Assembly: GCA_003647525.1 (NCBI GenBank)
Contig: QMMZ01000151.1
Span: forward strand, 1 to 5,874
Direction of reading: 5' to 3'
Source of the DNA: Deltaproteobacteria bacterium
GTDB lineage: Bacteria > Desulfobacterota > Desulfobacteria > Desulfobacterales > ETH-SRB1
DNA length: 5,874 nt
This document shows, piece after piece, positions 5,032-5,874 of the stretch (position 1 is its first letter; each line of letters starts with the position of its first letter). A program made the position numbers and the translations under genes. Below the pieces are notes generated by a model. It saw only the letters and a list, made by a program, of their open reading frames with translations, did not search any database and had not been told where the DNA came from.

Positions 5032-5874
5032 ATTATATCTGTGCGGTCATTATTGTTTAAAAGAATCCGTTTGCGTTCGTCGGTCGTGAGTCGCCATTCG
5101 CTTTTGTGGGATTGATACAACTGCGGGGTTTTGCCTTTGGCCCATTTTTCAGGATCATCATTCACGTATTGGTCACGATGCCAATCAAGCAAATACTGGA
5201 ATGCTCCGAGCAAAAAAGAGCCTGAACCACAGGCAGGGTCTAATATTTTTAATTTGCTTACAGCGCCTCTCGGCCCCGGCTTTTTATTTTCGACCAGTTT
5301 TCCTACGGTTTGCTTTACGATGTAATTAACTATGTATGTGGGGGTATAATAAACACCACCGGCTTTTCTTACTTCCGGTTTTTCCTCTATTTTTGCCTGA
5401 TGTTTCGGTGTCAGACGGATGATTTTACCAAGAAATTGTTCATACACCTGACCCAATATATCGGCAGGTAACACGGAAAATTCATAAGGGCTGTCAGGAT
5501 AGTATAAATTTTTGAAGATGTCTTTTAAAGTCTTGTCATCAATAGTCAGGCTTGAAGTAAGATTGTCGAAATTATCACGGGTCTTTTCTTTTTTAAAATG
5601 GAACAAGCCTGAATTATATTTATCATCCGCTTTGCGAAAAAGATGAAATAATCGTCTGTAAACATTGTTTCCATTTTGCAAAGCCATTAATCTGCCGTAA
5701 TTTTCAATGCCTCGATCTTCGCAAATACGAAGAAAAATAATCCTGTCAATTGTCTGCTGAACAGCAAAATTAAGTTCTCTCTGAGCAAGATCAGGATTCC
5801 GCAAAGCAATATTACGAGCTAAAAGCTCTCGCCAGCGTTCAATTTCAGCTAAAAAGGCTTTATCAACTTCGGCA
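5013..5874 (-). pseudogene. Eco57I-like (type IIG) N6-adenine DNA methyltransferase, 5' end beyond window, 3' end truncated
   Basis: The frame is open from the right window edge for 286 codons to TAA 5015-5013. It includes residues upstream of the TTG at 5804 (FLAEIERWRELLARNIALRNPDL), so that TTG is internal and not a start. Counting from the window edge, GGVYYTPTYIVNYIV (172-186) is the segment preceding the catalytic fold and DPACGSGSFLLGAF (212-225) is motif I, the SAM-binding loop. The family continues after RKRILLNN with a block like IYGVDIDPQAVEV and then the NPPY catalytic motif; here RKRILLNN is followed by NDRTDIMLGCFA and a stop. NPPY and the target-recognition region are therefore absent, and this copy cannot methylate DNA. 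Any N-terminal nuclease domain lies outside the window. Homology ends between about 5052 and 5034, directly at the hairpin repeat. The same-strand neighbour downstream is the AlbA_2-type gene. Confidence 0.85.

Noticed and set aside
4892..5089. Plus-strand frame of 65 codons across the GGGTCAA and hairpin repeats
   Set aside because: It is composed of repeat sequence and antisense methyltransferase sequence, with no family resemblance.

Overview
The window reads as a piece of bacterial chromosome with moderate to low G+C. Three intact or window-cut housekeeping genes lie on the left, and a decayed, repeat-rich defence-type region lies on the right. No ribosomal or taxonomic marker is present. 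The combination of a ThiI-like/NFACT-R fusion, Eco57I-type and type III restriction-modification remnants, and dispersed hairpin repeats makes me lean towards Desulfobacterota (deltaproteobacteria). This is an impression from memory of similar genes, not a demonstrated placement.

Left half (1-2520): nth (endonuclease III, minus strand, cut by the left window edge) is divergent from a PP-loop tRNA-thiolation-type enzyme carrying a C-terminal NFACT-R-like RNA-binding domain. Only 17 bp separate the two start codons. The thiolase converges on rlmN (rRNA/tRNA adenine-C2 methyltransferase), and the two stop codons interlock in a 4-nt overlap. These genes are tightly packed, show their key residues and look functional. 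Their shared theme is nucleic-acid maintenance and RNA modification.

Middle (2521-3133): about 600 bp without an intact gene. It holds a 144-bp element with 14-bp terminal inverted repeats and a candidate 8-bp target duplication, a short unexplained open frame, a frameshifted 5' fragment of a transposase gene, and on the minus strand a 49-residue piece resembling the N-terminus of a type III Mod methyltransferase that has lost its start codon.

Right half (3134-5874), all on the minus strand: an AlbA_2 (Schlafen-type)/GHKL-like/winged-helix ATP-binding protein broken by one extra base in a T6 run and containing four perfect 12-bp in-frame repeats; a 280-bp spacer with two related GGGTCAA-type repeats and an 8-bp-stem hairpin; and the middle of an Eco57I-like (type IIG) N6-adenine methyltransferase, truncated just after motif I where the hairpin repeat begins. 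Read in the direction of transcription (methyltransferase, AlbA_2 protein, Mod fragment), this looks like a former restriction-modification or defence operon being eroded by frameshifts and small repeat elements. I found no convincing new working system. The most informative features are the thiolase/NFACT-R fusion, the decayed defence operon and the repeat elements at its breakpoints.
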